Assembly (NCBI GenBank): GCA_036365145.1
Contig: JAEOAD010000040.1
Coordinates: 14,790,001 to 14,854,000, forward strand
Origin: Orientallactaga sibirica
Taxonomy: Eukaryota > Chordata > Mammalia > Rodentia > Dipodidae
Length of the DNA: 64,000 nt
Reading direction: 5' to 3'
Position numbers and translations under genes: made by a program. The first letter of the stretch is position 1, and every line of letters starts with the position of its first letter. This document shows positions 1-9,631 of the stretch, piece after piece. The notes beneath the pieces are model-generated. The model did not search any database. It worked only from the letters and a program-made list of their open reading frames with translations, and had not been told where the DNA came from.

Positions 1-230
1 AATGGGTTCTATTGGAAGTGTCATTCTTTCCCTCACGGGCTGAAGCGTCTGCCTGTCCAGAGTTCTCCCTCCTTCTTCGTGGTCAGCTGGTTTCTCCTTG
101 CCCCAAGCTTCCTACCTCGCCCGGAGAATAGAACATCGTTCTAGGAGTTCACACAGAGTGGGACTTGCAAGGAAGGAAGGTACCAGTAGAAACGGAAAAA
201 AGAAGAATTACAGACAAAGAAAGATGGAGA

Positions 231-440
231 CGGGGGGCATGTAGCTCAGTGAGTAGGGAGCTTCCCTAGCAAACAAAGACCCCTTGGGTTCAATCCCCGG
301 CTCGACAGAAACCAGGGCTTGATAGCAGCCGTAATCTCAGCAATACAGAGGTAGAGATAGGAGGGAAGGATCAAAGTTCAAGGTCATTCTCCCCTATATT
401 TAGTGTTGAGGTCAGTCTGGGCTAGAGACCTTGTCTTAAG
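231..440 (+). mobile_element. B4-like SINE (ID head plus B1 tail)
   Basis: An ID-type head (GCATGTAGCTCAGTGAGTAGG... with a tRNA B-box GGTTCAATCCC) runs into a degenerate B1 (TAATCTCAGCAATACAGAGG...CAGTCTGGGCTAGAGACC). This ID-B1 fusion is the layout of the old rodent B4 family. Confidence 0.55.
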
Positions 441-562
441 CAAGTGCATTTAACTGCAGATCTATCTCTCCAACCCTACTCTGTCTTAAGTAAGTAAATA
501 TACTACTAAACCTGCTGGGGAAAACAAACAAACAACAACAACAACAACAAAAAAAAAACAAC

Positions 563-1560
563 TGCCAGGCGTGGTGGCGCACACCTTTAATCCCAGCACT
601 CCGAAGGCAGAGGTAGGAGGATCACTGTGAGTTCAAGGCCACCAGGAGACTACAGAGTGAATTCCAGGTCAGCCTGGGCTACAGTGAGACCTCACCTCAA
701 CCCACCCCCCGCCCAGAAAAAAAAAAAAACATTTTTACACCTTCTTTACTTGACCACCACCACACAGAGAGATACACAAACATGCATGACAGTCACATGT
801 ACCGCACCTGTGTACACACAGACCCTGTTGCACTTTGACTTTCAGTTAAATGACCACAGCCAGAACGGCCCAAGCAGACTGCATAATCTTTGTTTGTTTT
901 GGGAAGTAGGATCTCACTCTGCCTCCTGAGTGCTGGGATTAAAGGCATGGTGGTGCCCAGCTCAAACTCCATAATTTTTTTTTTTTTTTTTTTTTTTTTT
1001 GGGTTTTTGCAAGGTAGGGTCTCACTCTGGTCCAGGCTGACCTGGAATTAACTATGTAGTCTCAGGGTGGCCTCGAACTCTCGGCAATCCTCCTACCTCT
1101 GCCTCCAGAGTGCTGGGATTAAAGGCGTGCGCCACCACGCCCGGCAAACTCCATAATCTTAATTAGACATAATTGGACAGAGTGCATGGGGAAGGGAGGA
1201 AAGAGGAGGCTAGAAATGCAAGACTTCTCATTCTCCCCTCTCAGACTTTGTTTTCCCTCTCTTTCTTTCCTCCCTCCCTTCCTTCTTTCCTTCCTTCCTT
1301 CCTTCTTTCCTTCCTTCCTTCCTTCCTTCCTTCCTTCCTTCCTTCCTTCCTTCTTTCTTCCTTCCTTGCTTCTGTCTGTCTTTCTTTTTCTTTTTCTTTT
1401 TTTTCTTGTTTTTCCAGGTAGGGTTTCACTCTAGCTCAGGCTGACCTGGAATTCACTCTGTAGTCTCAGGGTGGCCTCAAACTCACTAGCGGGCGATCCT
1501 CCTACCTCTACCTCCCGAGTGCTAGGATTAAAGGTGTGTGGGCCACCATGCCCAACTGAG
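563..1560. mobile_element. B1 cluster with (TTCC)n
   Basis: Plus-strand B1 at 564-731, internally deleted minus-strand B1 at 888-961, minus-strand B1s at 975-1145 and 1391-1556. A (TTCC)n tract at about 1260-1372 lies before the last one. Diagnostic text is GCCTTTAATCCCAGCACTC and GAATTCACTATGTAGTCTC. Confidence 0.9.
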
Positions 1561-2344
1561 CTATGGTCACCACTTCAAACCAGACCACAGTAAGAGCCCC
1601 AGATGACAAAGGTCTACTCGCAACAATATCTCCAACACCTGGGTCATTGACACCCCAGAAATGGGTTGCTGGGTCGCTTCTGCCTTTGGCATGGTTTACA
1701 ATAGGGAAGTCTTGCCTGGGACACCATCAGTGTCAAGACCTTGACCTTGGGCATGTGCTGATCATTGAATGGGAGAGTGGTTGGGGGATGGGGGGCGGAA
1801 TCTCTGCTCCTCCTCTCCAGTCCTCTCCTCTCCTCTCTGTATGTATGTCTGGCTCGGCCAGGGCACAGGGGTGAGAGGTCATCCTTCTTTCCCTCAGCCT
1901 GTCCCCAGCTGCATTGGGACTTGTTCTGAGTTGGACTCAACCACAGGAGTCTTAATAGCTCAACCCCTTTTCAGTGGAATAAGTTCCTGGTTTTGAAGTC
2001 TCACTTGCATTTCTGCCTCTTCCTTTGTGTGTATAGCTCTCTAGGAGACAGTATTTTGGACTGAGATCACTGGGGTGGGTTTCTGTGTTTTTCAAGTGGG
2101 GTATATGGAACGCTGGAATCCAGAACGTCCCAGGTAGGCACAGTCCACAGCGACTCCATATGTCTTAAACTTCCAGTGCATCTAAGGGGACAACATGTAC
2201 AGCATTGGATCTGAAGATTATTAGCTAGCCTAATGTGAACATTGCAGGTGTTTAAAGCTACATTTCGATTTGAAAACTTCAAAAATATTAACTGATTGAA
2301 GTTTTTTAGAGGTATGGGTTGGGGGAGGATGTAAAATCTTTCCT
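1561..2344. other. Single-copy stretch, no gene seen
   Basis: No SINE and no recognisable exon. Short open frames exist on both strands but match nothing I know. Confidence 0.5.
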
Positions 2345-2600
2345 AGGGGCTGGAGAGATGGCTTAGAAATTAATGTGCTTGCCTGCAAGGCTAAAGGACC
2401 CAGGTTCAATTCCCCAGGGCCCACATTAGCCACATTGCAGTGGCTGGAGGCCCTGTCATGCCCATTCTCTCCCTCTCTCTCTCTCTCTGTCTCTCTCTCT
2501 CTCTCTCTCTCCCCCCATCTCTCTCTCTCCCCCCTGCCTATTTCTGACTCTCTCTCAAATAAATAAATAAAAATAAAATATTTTTTAAAAATCTTTCCTA
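2345..2600 (+). mobile_element. DIP SINE
   Basis: tRNA-like head (GGCTGGAGAGATGGCTTAG and B-box GGTTCAATTCC), the DIP body, a long CT tract (2465-2532) and an AATAAATAAATAAA tail. Confidence 0.9.
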
Positions 2601-3507
2601 GTTGAGTAGGAGAATTAATGCTCCACTCCAAAACTGAGGAAAATGTCCATTCTACTGAATGCCCTAGAAAGACATCCTTGACAAGGCCAGGGAAACTTTC
2701 TTTACTCAACTATCTTTGCCTCAATCTTTTTGCCTCAAGGGAGAGATCTGGTTAGTCTTCCTTCTCTGGGGAATTTCACCCAAGATCAGAGAGGAAAGGA
2801 CACCATCCTCACCACCCTCTGCTCCGCTTGGCATCAGGTGTGGCAAACACGTGGCTGCACTCTGGGCACAGGGCCTGCTGAGGTCCACACTGGTCATGGA
2901 CTTGAGTGAAGGCCAGAACCAAGCAGTAGACTTTGGAAGGCTGGCCCCATTGTGCCCTGGGAAAGAATAGAGAGGTTTGGAGGCGGCCAGCTAGGTCTCT
3001 TTGTCCTTGCCACTTGCTCAGTAGGAATGAGTAGCTTTAAATGCCTGTCCTTTGCCGCTACAAATGCCCCTCTTAGGCCTGTTTCTTGAGAAAAGGGGAG
3101 ACTGGGTTTTAGGAACAGCACCAAGTTGCAGCTGATCCTGGTTAGGCCAGAATCAGGGGTTCCCGGTTCTGTATGCAAGAGAGGAGATACAAGTAGGATA
3201 CCCCCAGGCCTCCAGAAAACTGAGGCTGCTTCCTGGGACCTGCGTGCAGGATCAGGCCCAGCTCCCCCACCCCCCACAAAGCGGCTGCAGGGTTGCGAGT
3301 CCCCATTCAGCAGAACACTTTACAATCCCTCCTCCCTCCTTATTGCTCCAATGAAGTCTGAAAACCAGCTTGTTCCTGGACTCCAGAGAGAGAGACTGGC
3401 TCAGGGAAGACATGGTCACACACCCCTTTTTTTCTCCTTCCTGAAGGCCCAACCGCTGCTGAGGTAAGGTTTCAGTTAGGGTTGGCCTAAAGTTCAGGTT
3501 AAAGAAG

Positions 3508-3509
<2 letters not shown>

Positions 3510-3559
<50 letters not shown>
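3510..3559 (+). repeat. (TG)n microsatellite
   Basis: About 25 uninterrupted TG units. Confidence 0.95.
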
Positions 3560-3560
<1 letters not shown>

Positions 3561-3601
3561 GTAAACAAGTCCTATGGCTTGAACCTATTGCATGGTGTCT
3601 T

Positions 3602-3608
3602 TAAAATT

Positions 3609-3647
<39 letters not shown>

Positions 3648-3784
3648 TTTTTGAGGCAGGGTTTCACTCTAGCTCAGGCTGACCTGGAATTCACTATGTA
3701 GTCTCAGGCTGGCCTCAACTCACAGCAATCCTCCTACCTCTGCCTCCGGAATGCTGGGCTTAAAGACCTGTGCCACCATGCCCT

Positions 3785-3838
<54 letters not shown>

Positions 3839-3960
3839 AGGTAAGGTCTTGCTCTAGTCTAGGCTGACCTGAAATTCACTATGTCATCTCAGGCTGGCCT
3901 GGAACACTACCTTTGCCTCCCAAGTGCTGAGATTAAAAGCATGGGCCTCCGCACCTGGCA
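3602..3960 (-). mobile_element. Two tandem minus-strand B1s
   Basis: The first (3602-3784) carries a (TTTA)n tail tract; the second (3786-3960) begins with a T run of about 50. Both show CAGGCTGACCTG and GTGCTG(A/G)GATTAAA-type text. Confidence 0.9.
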
Positions 3961-4097
3961 CATGACATCTTTATACAAAGTAACTAGAAATCTTTTCTGC
4001 GGGTGTTGGTGGGACTCGGCCCTGGTGTCCAGCCTCTTCCCTCCTCTTATAGAAACAACTGCAGGCAGAAGGCCGGATGGTCCTACTGAGAGAAAAA

Positions 4098-4291
4098 CTT
4101 TAAAAAAAAATTTACTTATTTGAGAGAGAGAGAGGAAAAAATGGGTGCACCTGGGCCTCCAGCCACTGCAAACAACTCCAGACGCACGCGCCCCCTTGTG
4201 CATCTGGCTTACATGGGACCTGGAGAGTTGAACCAGGATCCTTTAGCTTTGCAAGCAAAGGCCTTAACCGCTAAGCCATTTCTCCAGCCCA
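4098..4291 (-). mobile_element. DIP SINE
   Basis: Reads AAATTTACTTATTTGAGAGA at its tail and TAAGCCATTTCTCCAGCCC at its tRNA-like head. Confidence 0.9.
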
Positions 4292-4299
4292 AGAAAAAC

Positions 4300-5600
4300 T
4301 CTTGGAGTGAAGGGCAGTACAATCAGGTGAAAGTTGATGAAATGGAAACAAACAAACAAACAAACAAATCCACCAACAATAAAGAAACATCCCTACCCCA
4401 GGATCTAGAGACATGTTTGCTGTGCTTTTTGGAAATGTGAGGTTGTAAACCTCACAGGCTCACACACAGAAGCACAGCGCTATCCTATCCCTGCCTTTTG
4501 TTTTCTTAGCCTTGAGGAGATCGACCTAATTCTGAGTTAGTCAAGTCACCAGGAACCCTCGTCCCCTGAGCACACACATCATTTATAAGTTTCTGCATAT
4601 GACGTTCTGCTTTTTGGTGGATGGTTGCTCTACCACAAAGGAACTGTTCCCTCTATGCAAATTCCTTCACGTGTTTATAAGAAGAAGCAAATCGAGGAAG
4701 CAGAAAGGAGGGGGAAATGCCACAGAAAGTAAATTCTGGATCATGGACCTAGAATTCACTCTCCCCAGTAAATAAACACTGGAGATGGGATGTTTCATCT
4801 CTCTTGCGACATATGAAGGTTAGGTGTCATTATCAATGTCCCTCTAAAGTGGAAGTCTTGCTTCTGTCAGTGGTGAGGCAGTCATCTGTTTTTGGAAGGG
4901 GCACTATCTGGCAGGTGTCATTAAGACTAAAAGTGTCCTTTGTCAAAAGCTTCTGTTACACAGAAAACCTACTAACTTTCTGTTAACATTTTCCCCAAAG
5001 TCTTCAGATATATATTTTTTTCTATTCATCACCTTTTCTAGATGTGGGGGCAGGGATGGGAAGAACAAATACCGCAAATTTTAAATATTGATTTTGTTTC
5101 ATTTATTTAAATAAATAAAATATAAATTTTATATAAAACTATTCACATACCAAGGGACTTCCAATTTTCAACTCTCCCCAAGCAAAGGTTCAGAAAGTAA
5201 GACCTACAGGGTTTAATTTTCTATATTATTTGCAACTTAAATGATTATGTTTTAAAACAACAACAACAACAACAACAAAATAACCAGGAAACTCCGAGCT
5301 CTTTTCAGGTTCTGAAAGTCATGTGCTTTCCAAACCTCCCACACAGTGTTAACCCTAAACCAACCCTGTTTTGCCTGTTATATACGGAGTTCTAGATTCT
5401 TTACATTAAAAAAAAAATCTGTAACTCCAAGTGGAGGCCCAGATAAGTAGAGATGATGGAAAGATTAGGCCCAGCTTCGAACTCCCTGGGATGATGGCAG
5501 TAAACTAATACTTTTGGTCCCTGGGCCAACACCCCCGTGTTAGTGTTGCAGAGGCTGCCAGGGGCAGGAAGTAAAAGGAACACCCCATCCCCACCCCACT
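4300..5600. other. GSX2 3' flank, single copy
   Basis: No SINE. Holds the probable GSX2 3'UTR (5102-5621), an (AAC)n tract near 5260-5277 and A/T-rich DNA around 5090-5150. No other gene seen. Confidence 0.5.
5102..5107 (-). terminator. GSX2: Candidate GSX2 polyadenylation signal
   Basis: The minus strand reads AATAAA here, 515 nt past the GSX2 stop, in an A/T-rich stretch. It would give a roughly 0.5-kb 3'UTR. Other A/T-rich hexamer variants lie nearby, so the exact site is uncertain. Confidence 0.4.
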
Positions 5601-5621
5601 ACCCCCGCCCCCGCCTTAGCC

Positions 5622-5965
5622 TTATAGCGGGGAGATCTCCTTGTCTTCGTTTGCAGAGGCTGGCGACAGGGAGTCTTCGTCCTCGGAGCGCGCATAGTGC
5701 GACTGGCTGCCACCGACGCACTTGCAGCCCGCGTGGCTGCTCCTCGGCGCGCCTTTGCCCTCCTTCTTGTGTTTCACGCGGCGGTTCTGAAACCAGATTT
5801 TCACCTGCTTCTCGGACAGGTTCAGGTACGTGGCGATTTCGATCCTCCGGAGTCTGGACAGGTACATGTTAGAGGAGAATTCCCGCTCCAGCTCCAGCAG
5901 CTGCGTGCTGGTGAACGCAGTTCTCACCCTCTTGCCATTGGGGACCTGGCTGGCCTCTGAACCAC
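5622..5965 (-). CDS. GSX2: GSX2 exon 2 (homeodomain and C-terminus)
   Basis: Codes for residues 201-314 and the stop (TAA at 5624-5622). The acceptor is CGCAG before 5965; joined to exon 1 it reads [14 protein letters not shown], as in GSX2 orthologues. The homeodomain spans about residues 211-270: the N-terminal arm GKRVRTAF, helices 1 and 2 through [26 protein letters not shown], and the recognition helix [17 protein letters not shown] with W48, F49, Q50, N51 and R53 intact (Q50 Antp/ParaHox-type specificity). The C-terminus has the HAGCKCVG motif and the acidic [24 protein letters not shown] tail typical of GSX2 rather than GSX1. Homeodomain position 4 is Val (GTG at 5927-5925), where I recall Met in human and mouse. 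The gene is intact and in frame; the two-exon structure matches the family. Confidence 0.97.
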
Positions 5966-6045
5966 CTGCGGACCCGCCAAGAAAGAGCAGAGAAGTGAAC
6001 TCAGGGGACGTTTCCCTTACCCAATCCCAAGTGCCAACCTCCAGG

Positions 6046-6446
6046 TTTTTTTTTTTTTTTCTTTCTTTCTTTTTCGAGGTAGGGTCTCAATCTAGCCCCG
6101 GCTGATCTGGAATTCACGATGTCGTCTCAGGGTGGCCTCGAACTCTTAGCAATCCTCCTACCTCTGCCTCCAGAGTGCTGGCATTAAAGGCTGTGTGCCA
6201 CCGCTCCCGGCTAAGTGTGAATCTTTTTTTTTTTTTAATTTAATTTATTTATTTTCAAGCAGAGAGAGAGAGATTGAAGAGAGACAGAGAGAAAATGGGC
6301 ATGCCAGGTCCTCCAGCCACTGCAAAGGAACTCCAGATGCTTGTGTCTCCTTGTGCATCTGCCTTACGAGGGTCCTGGGGAATCGAAAGTGGATCCTTTG
6401 GCTTTACAGGCAAACGCCTTAACTGCTAAGCCATCTCTCCAGCCCT
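6046..6446 (-). mobile_element. B1 and DIP SINEs in GSX2 intron
   Basis: Minus-strand B1 at 6046-6211 and minus-strand DIP at 6222-6446 (head TAAGCCATCTCTCCAGCCC). They are in the same sense as GSX2 transcription. Confidence 0.9.
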
Positions 6447-6756
6447 AAGTGCCAATCATTACAAAGAATGGCGACCTAGGACCCAGCCCAACCAAACACC
6501 TGCATTGGTCCCTCAGTCTTCCCAGTCGGACGTGACAGTTACTGGGCAGGGAAGGAGAGATGCGCTGGCCGGTTAAGGTCTTTGATGCGCAGGGCACTAG
6601 AGAGGATTCAAGGAGGTAGCAGCCCGGTCCACGGAGCAAGCTAAGAGTCACGTAGCCTTAGCCAAAGAATCGAAAACGCTTTAAGCCAACCACAGAGCAA
6701 AGATGCCACGGCTAGGTTCAAACACACCCACCCCAATCCCATCCAATTGACCGTGG

Positions 6757-7040
6757 GGGGGGGGTTGGGGAAATGGCTTAGCAGTTAAGGAATTGGCCCA
6801 AAGGACCCAGGTTCGATTCCCCAGGACCTACGTAAGCCAGATGCACAAGGGGCACATGCATCTGGAGTTCGTTTGCAGTGGCCAGAGGCTCTGGCGTGAC
6901 CATTCACTCTGTCTCTCTCTCTCTCTCTCTCTCTGCTTTGCAAATAAATAAACAAAATTAAAAAAAAAAAAAAAAAAAAGGCCTGGACCAGAGTGAGACC
7001 CTACCTTGCAAAACCAAAAAAAAAAAAAAAAAAAAAAAAC
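6757..7040 (+). mobile_element. DIP SINE plus B1 tail in GSX2 intron
   Basis: Plus-strand DIP with CT tract (6757-6980) followed by the last about 45 bp of a plus-strand B1 (CTGGACCAGAGTGAGACCC) and a long A run. Confidence 0.85.
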
Positions 7041-7362
7041 GTGGGACTTTCTACACAGTCACACTCGAGGTCCCAAAAGGCCGCCCCCACCCCGATGTCA
7101 CGCGCGACACGCGCGTAGCACCTGTAGAGCAGAGTGCACAAGACCTTCACGGAGACCTCGACATGCTAGCTCATTTCCCATCAGTGGAACTTCTGGGGGG
7201 GGTAGGGAGGGTGGGGAAATAATTCCCCAGTTCCACTAAAAAGCTCCTCCCCATCCCGACTCCCCCACCACCCCTCCCCCCCACCCCGCAAATTCCCACT
7301 CCCTTCCCTGGAGGTGGAAAGTTTGCTCCCAGGAGCAACCAAAAGGTTCGGCGCTCAGGTGT

Positions 7363-7364
<2 letters not shown>

Positions 7365-7402
<38 letters not shown>
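7365..7402. repeat. (GA)n at the start of the GSX2 intron
   Basis: Nineteen GA units on the plus strand, a (CT)n polypyrimidine tract in the transcript beginning about 10 nt after the exon 1 donor. Confidence 0.95.
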
Positions 7403-7404
<2 letters not shown>

Positions 7405-7413
7405 TTGCCCTAC

Positions 7414-8014
7414 CCATGGCGAGGCAGTGGAACCTCCGTGGGTCAGCCACGTTGTAGGTAGCGGTGGCGCAGACAGGTGCGTGATGCTGCGGGTGTCCCA
7501 AGGCCGCTGCCGCTGCCGCCGCTGCTGCAGCCGCCAAACCTGGTTGTTGGAGTTGGTGATGATGATGGTGATGGTGATGCTGTGGCTGCGGCTGCTGCTG
7601 CTGGTGCTGGTGCTGGTGGTGATGGTGATGATGATGGTGCGCGTGGCTCACCCGCGGGCAAAACGGCGGGTCTCCGGGACCCGAGGGGAACTGACCCTTG
7701 AGCAGAGGCAGGGCCCCGGTACCCACAGCCGTCCCACTGTGGCCCGCGAGCGCTGTCCCCGCGCCCCCGCCACCAGCGCCGGCCGGCGGGCGGGACGAGT
7801 GCAGGTGCGAAGTGACGCACACGGGACACACGCAGAAAGCACCGTTCTTGCGCGACGGGCAGCAGCCTGGCCCCGAGACGGACATCACCAATGGAGACGG
7901 CATACCCAGTGGGATGAAGAAATCCGGCGGCCCCGGGTGAGGTTCGGGCAGTGAGGGCGAGGGTCTGGACGAGTCCTTGACGATGAGAGAGTCCACGTAG
8001 AAGGAGCGCGACAT
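7414..8014 (-). CDS. GSX2: GSX2 exon 1 (N-terminal coding exon)
   Basis: Codes for residues 1-200 plus the first base of codon 201 of the GS homeobox 2 transcription factor, a nuclear repressor that specifies ventral telencephalic (lateral ganglionic eminence) progenitors. Seen here: the GSX-type N-terminus MSRSFYVDSLIVKD (SNAG-like repressor motif in this family), the conserved DFFIPLGMPSPLVMSVSGPG block at about 31-50, a Cys-rich CVCPVCVTSHLHSS segment at 61-74, a Gly/Ala stretch at 78-102, a His/Gln tract at 124-157, an 11-Ala run at 161-171, and the conserved GHPQHHAPVC...YNVADPRRFHCLAM end. The start at 8014 is chosen because it begins the family N-terminus; the frame stays open 30 codons upstream, but only through the CT-repeat 5'UTR. 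The donor is GTAGGG (7413-7408), splitting a Gly codon. With exon 2 the protein is 314 aa, against 304 in human (my recollection); most of the excess is in the His/Gln tract. Confidence 0.96.
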
Positions 8015-8019
8015 GTCCG

Positions 8020-8059
8020 AGAGACAGAGAGAGAGAGGGAGAGAGAGAGAGAGAGAGAT
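8020..8059. repeat. (GA)n in GSX2 5'UTR
   Basis: Nearly pure GA dinucleotides on the plus strand, so CU-rich in the GSX2 transcript, ending 6 nt upstream of the start codon. The tract keeps the reading frame open upstream of the true start (a Ser-Leu repeat), which is why an N-terminal extension could be mispredicted. Confidence 0.85.
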
Positions 8060-8266
8060 CGGATGGCTGGAGAGTGTTGGGGGTGGTGGTGGAGAGATGT
8101 CCACGACTCTGGCCCTTGGAGAGGCGCGGACGCGGGCACACAGTCAAGCCCTTGGGGAAGGGGGGGGACACGCAGAGGTGTTCGGCGGCGTCTGGGACGT
8201 GAACAAAGGGGTCCCTGGAGAGGGCTGGTCCTCACGTCCCCCCAGCCCCGCGCCCAGGCTCGGGGA

Positions 8267-8273
8267 TTTTATA
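8267..8273 (-). promoter_or_regulatory. GSX2: GSX2 TATA box
   Basis: The minus strand reads CTATAAAATCCCC, a consensus TATAAAA, 253 bp upstream of the GSX2 start codon. TATA spacing of about 30 bp predicts transcription starting near 8240 and a 5'UTR of about 225 nt. The flanks are GC-rich. The position relative to an intact gene makes this a likely core promoter; the start site itself is inferred. Confidence 0.7.
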
Positions 8274-8462
8274 GCCCCCCACCCTGGCACGTGATGCTGC
8301 CGAGTCGCGCTGGGCTCGGGCTGCGCCGCAGCTCCCACCCTCGGGATAGGCTGCCCCGAGTCACAACAGGGGCGGGGAGGGGGGCGCGCGCGGCGGGGGA
8401 GCACGCGGGGGAGGGGGAGACTTTGCAAAGTGTAGGTTTTGTTAATTTCCCAGGGAGACCGG

Positions 8463-8498
8463 CCTCCTCCTCCTCCTCCTCCTCCTCCTCCTCCTCCT

Positions 8499-8557
<59 letters not shown>
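8463..8557. repeat. (CCT)n(CA)n microsatellite upstream of GSX2
   Basis: About 13 CCT units followed by about 27 CA units, 190-290 bp upstream of the GSX2 TATA box. In GSX2 sense this is (TG)n(AGG)n. Confidence 0.95.
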
Positions 8558-9215
8558 ATTCTCTCCATGCTTTCACTACCCTGCATCCTCCGACTTAACC
8601 CCCCACCCCTTTCCAGGGCCAAGGCCTCGCTCGGCCCACATCTTCCGCCGCGAACGCACCAGGTGCAGACGTCGTTCAACTACACACATCCCCAGTCCAA
8701 TGCTTCCAGGTCTTGGCTCTTAAGCTGCGGCTCTGGAAACTTGTAAGGTTGCCTGTCTGGAGCAGGGTGTGCCCGGCACCTACCACTGCAGTCCTGAGCG
8801 CGCGCCGCTAGGACCGCGGTCGAACGTGCCCTTGTTTCCCATCTGGCAGACTTAGCCAAGGTCATTCAGGTGGTTCTAGCGTGTCCCTGAAGGTTCCCAG
8901 CTGGGATATTTCACAAGGTCCCAAGTGCCTTTGCACTTGAGTCCTTCTGAGGCCACTCACACTAAAGACCCTTCCGGGTGGACCTTTCTAATTGGCAATC
9001 GGCTGTTCCCCTTTTTTGGGGGGGGCGGGGCGGGAGAATTGGTCACCCTTGTCTTTTCCCAAGTAGTTACATAGCTACATTTCCAAGCCCAACCTACAAA
9101 CTCCCAAACTTAGAGAACCGAATACAAGCCCTCCTAGAGACTGAATAGAAACTGGGGGAGGCCTTTGCTCTGAGTTTCATAATTTCCTGTTAGTCTCATT
9201 TTTAAAAACTGAGCT

Positions 9216-9450
9216 TGGGGCTGACAAGATGGTTCAGAGATTAAAGGCACTTGCTTGCAAAAGCGTGCTAGCCTGGAGATTTCTGTTCCCAGTACCTACA
9301 TAGAGGCAGACCCCAAAAGTGGTGCATGCATCTGGCCTTCATTTACTGCGTCAAGGGGCCCTGGTGTGTGTGTGTGTGTGCACGTGCGCGCGCGCGCGAG
9401 TGCAAACACACGTGCAACGAAATTAAAAAATATTTAAAATATAAATAACA
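9216..9450 (+). mobile_element. Degenerate DIP SINE
   Basis: Head GGGGCTGACAAGATGGTTCAG, then diverged body; the CT tract is replaced by (TG)n and GCGCGCGC-type alternating DNA at 9366-9400. Upstream DNA from 8560 to 9215 shows no repeat or gene. Confidence 0.8.
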
Positions 9451-9491
9451 AAAATCATCTTGAGTAGAGCTGGTGAAGCTGAGCAAGGCAA

Positions 9492-9631
9492 GAAGACACA
9501 GTCCGTATCTCCTTTCATCTCATCCTTTTTGGGGGACTCTGGAGATACGGACTGTGTCTTCCAGTACCAAACGACTTCTTCCAACTACAGACAGGCTTCC
9601 CCAAGTTGGAAGAAGTCGTTTGGTACTGGAA
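9492..9631. repeat. Two abutting perfect inverted repeats
   Basis: Hairpin A has arms 9492-9512 and 9541-9561 (21 bp, no mismatch) with a 28-nt loop. Hairpin B has arms 9559-9586 and 9604-9631 (28 bp, no mismatch) with a 17-nt loop. They share three bases at 9559-9561. The arms differ in sequence and resemble no SINE. The pair lies about 1.5-1.6 kb upstream of the GSX2 start codon, just after an old DIP SINE. Confidence 0.95.

Larger units (their letters stand above)
5966..7413 (-). other. GSX2: GSX2 intron
   Basis: Single intron of 1448 bp with GT (7413-7412) and AG (5967-5966) ends and phase 1. It contains a minus-strand B1 and a minus-strand DIP SINE (6046-6446), a plus-strand DIP and B1 tail (6757-7040), and a (CT)n tract in transcript sense that begins about 10 nt after the donor. 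The 6450-6750 and 7060-7360 parts are single copy as far as I can see; the latter is CpG-containing and C-rich. Confidence 0.9.
7420..8440. promoter_or_regulatory. CpG island over GSX2 exon 1 and promoter
   Basis: Dense CpG and GC boxes, with a GC-rich run around 8340-8410, cover the GSX2 promoter, 5'UTR and exon 1. The stretch is free of SINEs, unlike its surroundings. CpG islands of this kind at developmental homeobox genes are typically Polycomb targets; that is family knowledge, not visible here. Confidence 0.8.

Noticed and set aside
1173..1434. Ser/Leu/Pro/Phe-rich frames over TTCC and CT repeats (also at 20480-20792)
   Set aside because: They are translations of simple repeats next to SINEs.
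8015..8104. N-terminal extension of GSX2 by 30 codons
   Set aside because: It translates the CT repeat of the 5'UTR; the GSX family N-terminus MSRSFYVDSL begins at 8014.
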